The translations under genes were made by a program, and so were the position numbers. Below, piece by piece: positions 60,774 through 64,000 of a stretch of DNA of 64,000 bases. The stretch is from CAYMQB01 sp964392665 (GTDB taxonomy: Bacteria; Hydrothermota; E44-bin80): NCBI GenBank assembly GCA_964392665.1, contig CAYMQB010000001.1, positions 66,066 through 130,065 on the forward strand. The letters are read 5' to 3'. Position 1 is the first letter of the stretch. Every line of letters begins with the position of its first letter. The notes below the pieces were generated by a model. It did no database searches. It saw only the letters and a list, made by a program, of their open reading frames with translations, and was not told the origin of the DNA.

Positions 60774-63700
60774 CTATCTAACAACTATCATTTTATTCGT
60801 GAAGGTTTTTCCTCCAGCTACAAGACGATAGAAATATACCCCGTTCGTTAGCTTGCTTGTGTTAAGCTTTATGCTGTAGTAACCGGGTTCAGATTTCCCT
60901 TCACGCAAAACAGAGATGAGACGCCCACTTATATCGTACATTCGCAGACTCACATCACTCTTTCTTGGAATCTGATAATCGATTGTTGCGAAATTTCCAA
61001 CCGGATTAGGATAATTCGTGATGTTGAAGACAGCCGGAATATTACTGATGTTGATTTCCTCTTCGACTCCAACCGGAGGATATTTTGCTGCCGCTGTATC
61101 GTAATTTTGCTGTATATCACCAAGATTCTCACCACCAAGAATGACAACTGCGAATGTCGCAGTATCTCCAGGACTCAAGTCAAATGGACCCGCTGCTACA
61201 CACATACCCCAGTCCGAATCAGGTGATGGATTGTGGTTACTGATAGAACCATTCAGGAACTGTATCTTGTCCGAATCCAGAATATAAGAGCTAGCCCATA
61301 CATACTGCGGATTGTAAATAAGCGTTACATTGGATGCCGTTGATGGGTCAAGTAATCCCACACCTACATACTTGGTTCCGGAACCATACATATAGGCAAG
61401 ATTTCTCGTCATATCAACTCCACCGTAATCATTGTAAGCATCTCCTACATCCCAATCCATGAACTGTCCACAGTATAGACCATTAACACTTCCACTTCCC
61501 TTATTTACGACTGTATATCTGACGATTATGAAATCATCGTCTGGGTCATTAGCCCATGCCCAGGAATCTTGAGTTACCGTAACATCCTTTGGAGCTGACA
61601 TACCTGCATCGTTATACATTGCCCATCCATCCTGGTCTGAGTAGTAGGTTCCTCCCATTCTCACCTGACCGTCCGGACTCGAAGTTACCTGCCAATCAGG
61701 ACTTCCTTCGGCACTATAATCTGTATTCACAACATAGCTCGCTGAATTACCAGCCCAGAGAGAACCTATAAATAGATGCTGATTACCTGGATTAGGATAG
61801 TGGAAACCGCTACCCTCAGTTTGGTCATCTGACATAAAACCGCAGGCAGCATGCTGTGTAACCGTAAAAATCACATTGCCTATATCATGATCTGCGTAGG
61901 GAACACCCGGTAATCCGATCATCAAATCGAATGATGTAGTATCCGAAAAACCACCACCTGCAGCAATGGTTAACAGAAAGTGTGAGATATGACCTTGAGG
62001 CGTAGAAACATCTGCCGTCACATTGTAAGGGTTCGAAGTGTTCGTTACAGAATCATCAATCACGATATTGCCATACGAACCTGAATCATCGTTGATTGTG
62101 ATATACGTATCAGAAGTCGAAAGTGTCCCAGTAACACTCGATGCGTCCTGGTGTCCTTCATTGCAAAGAGTTACCAACAGGTCTGTAGTTTCACCCGGGT
62201 CCAGAACACCATTCGGATGAGAACCTCCCGCGTCATCCACAATGTGACCCGCATAGACAAGATCAGGAGCATAAACCGGGATAATAGGATGTGATACCCA
62301 GGTTGAACCAGCCTGATCAGAAACTGTTAGGTCAAACTGAATATTGTGCATATCCGGGCAATTCGATGCAACACTGAACACATAGTCCGGTGCTCCAAGT
62401 GCTGAATCACCTGCTGTAACGGTGCCAAAAAACGAACTATCCTGTGTAACATTTGTATACGTATCGGATGTCGAGAAAAAACCATAAACATTATTTGCCG
62501 TCTGCGACCCTGCATTTATGACCCAGGTAGGAAGGTCTATCGTCTCTCCAGGGTTGACCTGACCATCTCCATTTCCACCCCCTACATCGTCAATCGTGGA
62601 CTTTAGATACACTACATATGCGCTGCTACCTGACACAACCGGAACATACGCTTCGTAACGATAGTAGTTAGCTTTTGTTATCGTTACAAGCATTGTATCC
62701 GGAGGATTCTGTCCCGGGATAGTGATGTTTACAGGACTACCTGTACCTGCAGCAACACCTATGATTTCTCCATTGACGGTCAGTGCAATCACTGAACTAA
62801 TATTGGCTGTTACTGTGAAGTAGGTCTGTCCGGTTGGTAATGTGGATGCATGGTTTACAGTAAGATTCTGCGGTATTTCCGAATAGAGGGTAGTAAAGGC
62901 ATCACCATGAATATGGAAAAGTTGGAACGTTGTAACCTTGTAATTCATCCCCAAACCAGCCGAATCCGGAAAATCAGATGCATATAAGTAGTACTTCGCA
63001 GAGGTCATTCCCTGACAGGGTCTTAGATTATCCTCTCCCGTCATATCAAATGTAGGATAACCCGGGTCAAACTGAGACCACATTCCATCGTACAGTCCCC
63101 AGATATAAGTATCATTTACAAATGAATAGCTAACTTCACTCGGAGCATTGAAACCCATACAACCATGAGGAATCCGGTGAAACTTCTCACAGAAAACCTC
63201 ACTTGAATATTGATATTTACCGGTCAAGCAGTTGATAGAAAAAACAAAGGGAAACTTATCGTTTGTCAAGTCATCAAGGTTATTCATATTATACGCAGGT
63301 TCACCCCAACCTGATAATGATCCATGGTCGCGATGCTGCACAATAAAGCAACCAGAATTTATTGCATCCGTAATCCCTGTAGCTGTGCCGCTATCCCACC
63401 AACTTGAATTATTCCAATTTAGTGTGTCTGGTAACCAACCCAGATTGTACCAGTAGCGCGTGACATACATAGTACCCTGTCTACTTGAATAGGGACCACC
63501 AACAGCTGGATAACCAGAATAAATCTTGTACTGCCTATTTGGATTCTTACCCAGACCACTGATGAAGAAGTTACGCACTACCTCAGAGGATAACTGAAAC
63601 CAACGGACGAGTTGAACACCGCAAGCAACCAGAGGTTCATCATAAAAATTCGCATCTGTATATGGATTGCGTTCATAACCCAAAAACTTATTGACCATAA

Positions 63701-64000
63701 TATTCAAATGAGACGCGCTTTGGGCAGTTATTCTTGCATGGTGCATATCAGGAAGACTATCACCATTCGTATCTGCATACTTATTATCCGATGCGTAACC
63801 ATCAACAATTGGCGATGTAACACCATAGACCTTTCCCGAAGATGGAAAATCAGAAAGTATTAAAAATGCTACGGGTGCAGGATTCCATGTGTTATATGCA
63901 TTGTTCAAAAAATTCTCAATAGCTGTTGCGCTGCTGCCACCAATTTCGGTTAATGTAAAAACATCACTGGATATTCCCTGCAATTTACGCCATGTCTTTA
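60774..64000 (-). CDS. Large C25 (gingipain-like) peptidase with T9SS sorting domain, N-terminus beyond the window
   Basis: The frame is open to the window edge: codons before the TTG at 63983 continue as KTWRK, as expected inside a C25 catalytic domain, so this is a fragment without its signal peptide. It shows VQHRDHGSLSGWGEP (catalytic His) and FSINCLTGKY (catalytic Cys). A gingipain-type Ig-like domain (NLTVNHASTLPTGQ) follows, then two CARDB-like beta repeats (VNPGETIDLPTWV and LDPGETTDLLVTL), a further beta-rich domain, and a type A sorting domain (NYPNPVGNFATIDY to NKMIVVR). At least 1,074 residues are present. Confidence 0.83.
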   Translation of the reverse strand, partial: KTWRKLQGISSDVFTLTEIGGSSATAIENFLNNAYNTWNPAPVAFLILSDFPSSGKVYGVTSPIVDGYASDNKYADTNGDSLPDMHHARITAQSASHLNIMVNKFLGYERNPYTDANFYDEPLVACGVQLVRWFQLSSEVVRNFFISGLGKNPNRQYKIYSGYPAVGGPYSSRQGTMYVTRYWYNLGWLPDTLNWNNSSWWDSGTATGITDAINSGCFIVQHRDHGSLSGWGEPAYNMNNLDDLTNDKFPFVFSINCLTGKYQYSSEVFCEKFHRIPHGCMGFNAPSEVSYSFVNDTYIWGLYDGMWSQFDPGYPTFDMTGEDNLRPCQGMTSAKYYLYASDFPDSAGLGMNYKVTTFQLFHIHGDAFTTLYSEIPQNLTVNHASTLPTGQTYFTVTANISSVIALTVNGEIIGVAAGTGSPVNITIPGQNPPDTMLVTITKANYYRYEAYVPVVSGSSAYVVYLKSTIDDVGGGNGDGQVNPGETIDLPTWVINAGSQTANNVYGFFSTSDTYTNVTQDSSFFGTVTAGDSALGAPDYVFSVASNCPDMHNIQFDLTVSDQAGSTWVSHPIIPVYAPDLVYAGHIVDDAGGSHPNGVLDPGETTDLLVTLCNEGHQDASSVTGTLSTSDTYITINDDSGSYGNIVIDDSVTNTSNPYNVTADVSTPQGHISHFLLTIAAGGGFSDTTSFDLMIGLPGVPYADHDIGNVIFTVTQHAACGFMSDDQTEGSGFHYPNPGNQHLFIGSLWAGNSASYVVNTDYSAEGSPDWQVTSSPDGQVRMGGTYYSDQDGWAMYNDAGMSAPKDVTVTQDSWAWANDPDDDFIIVRYTVVNKGSGSVNGLYCGQFMDWDVGDAYNDYGGVDMTRNLAYMYGSGTKYVGVGLLDPSTASNVTLIYNPQYVWASSYILDSDKIQFLNGSISNHNPSPDSDWGMCVAAGPFDLSPGDTATFAVVILGGENLGDIQQNYDTAAAKYPPVGVEEEINISNIPAVFNITNYPNPVGNFATIDYQIPRKSDVSLRMYDISGRLISVLREGKSEPGYYSIKLNTSKLTNGVYFYRLVAGGKTFTNKMIVVR

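Noticed and set aside
60774..63983. A complete CDS starting at the TTG at 63983.
   Set aside because: The frame stays open to the window edge and the upstream codons continue a C25 catalytic domain, so the real start is outside the window.

Overview
The window is AT-rich bacterial DNA from a diderm organism. It carries lipid A synthesis genes (lpxA, lpxC, lpxD, fabZ), bamA, a Skp-like chaperone and the LPS regulators lapA/lapB. Secreted proteins end in type IX secretion (T9SS) type A sorting domains, and there are C25 (gingipain-like) peptidases, LVIVD and Kelch propellers, and many predicted outer-membrane barrels. Together with an archaeal-type thiolase/HMG-CoA synthase module, this points to an uncultured FCB-like lineage such as WOR-3/Stahlbacteria or Cloacimonadota. 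The lineage is an inference from gene content, not from a marker phylogeny.

Layout. 1-8.9 kb: one long leftward envelope operon (bamA, DNRLRE lipoprotein, barrel protein, Skp-like fusion, lpxD, lpxC, fabZ, lpxA, then a truncated channel-like gene) from a promoter at 8900-8928. 9.1-17.8 kb, rightward: Spy-like protein, mtaB, miaB, lapA-lapB, a lipoprotein, a TPR-SPOR protein, mutS. 17.8-21.9 kb, leftward: ispG, birA, a 16-residue-repeat protein and a GAF histidine kinase. 22-24.4 kb: tRNA-Lys, a cyclic-nucleotide-binding protein, tRNA-Glu, mgtE. 24.4-27.6 kb, leftward: rmlB, an rmlC-like gene, an RsbW-like kinase and a barrel-TPR protein. 27.8-28.9 kb: an acyl-CoA dehydrogenase. 29.3-35.6 kb: a frameshifted 14-repeat T9SS cargo gene, a pilin-like gene, a C25 peptidase, a barrel protein and tRNA-Gly. 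35.7-44.6 kb, rightward: asnS, a BatE-like protein, a DUF1844 protein, a LysM protein, a second cyclic-nucleotide-binding protein, panB, thiL and a giant metalloprotease-propeller-barrel protein. 45-50.2 kb: surface proteins, including an LVIVD gene whose SD-preceded ATG is out of frame across a TA tract, and a MATE transporter. 50.5-50.7 kb: tRNA-Arg and tRNA-His. 50.8-60.5 kb: a leftward CoA/amino-acid operon. 60.8-64 kb: a large C25 peptidase running off the window.

The most unusual region is 50.8-60.5 kb. It holds a metallo-beta-lactamase-fold hydrolase, a leucine-dehydrogenase-like enzyme that lacks the substrate-carboxylate lysine, butyrate kinase, crotonase, 3-hydroxyacyl-CoA dehydrogenase, two SCP-x type thiolases, an archaeal-type HMG-CoA synthase and a DUF35 zinc-ribbon protein. 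The genome also carries ispG of the MEP isoprenoid pathway, so HMG-CoA is probably not made here for mevalonate. A fermentative or anabolic acyl-CoA pathway with substrate-level phosphorylation at the kinase fits better.

Promoters are easy to read (TTGACA-like box, usually 17 bp, TATAAT-like box). At three loci the -10 box lies about 7-12 bp before the start codon, with no Shine-Dalgarno sequence, which suggests leaderless transcripts. Intergenic gaps carry small palindromic dispersed repeats.
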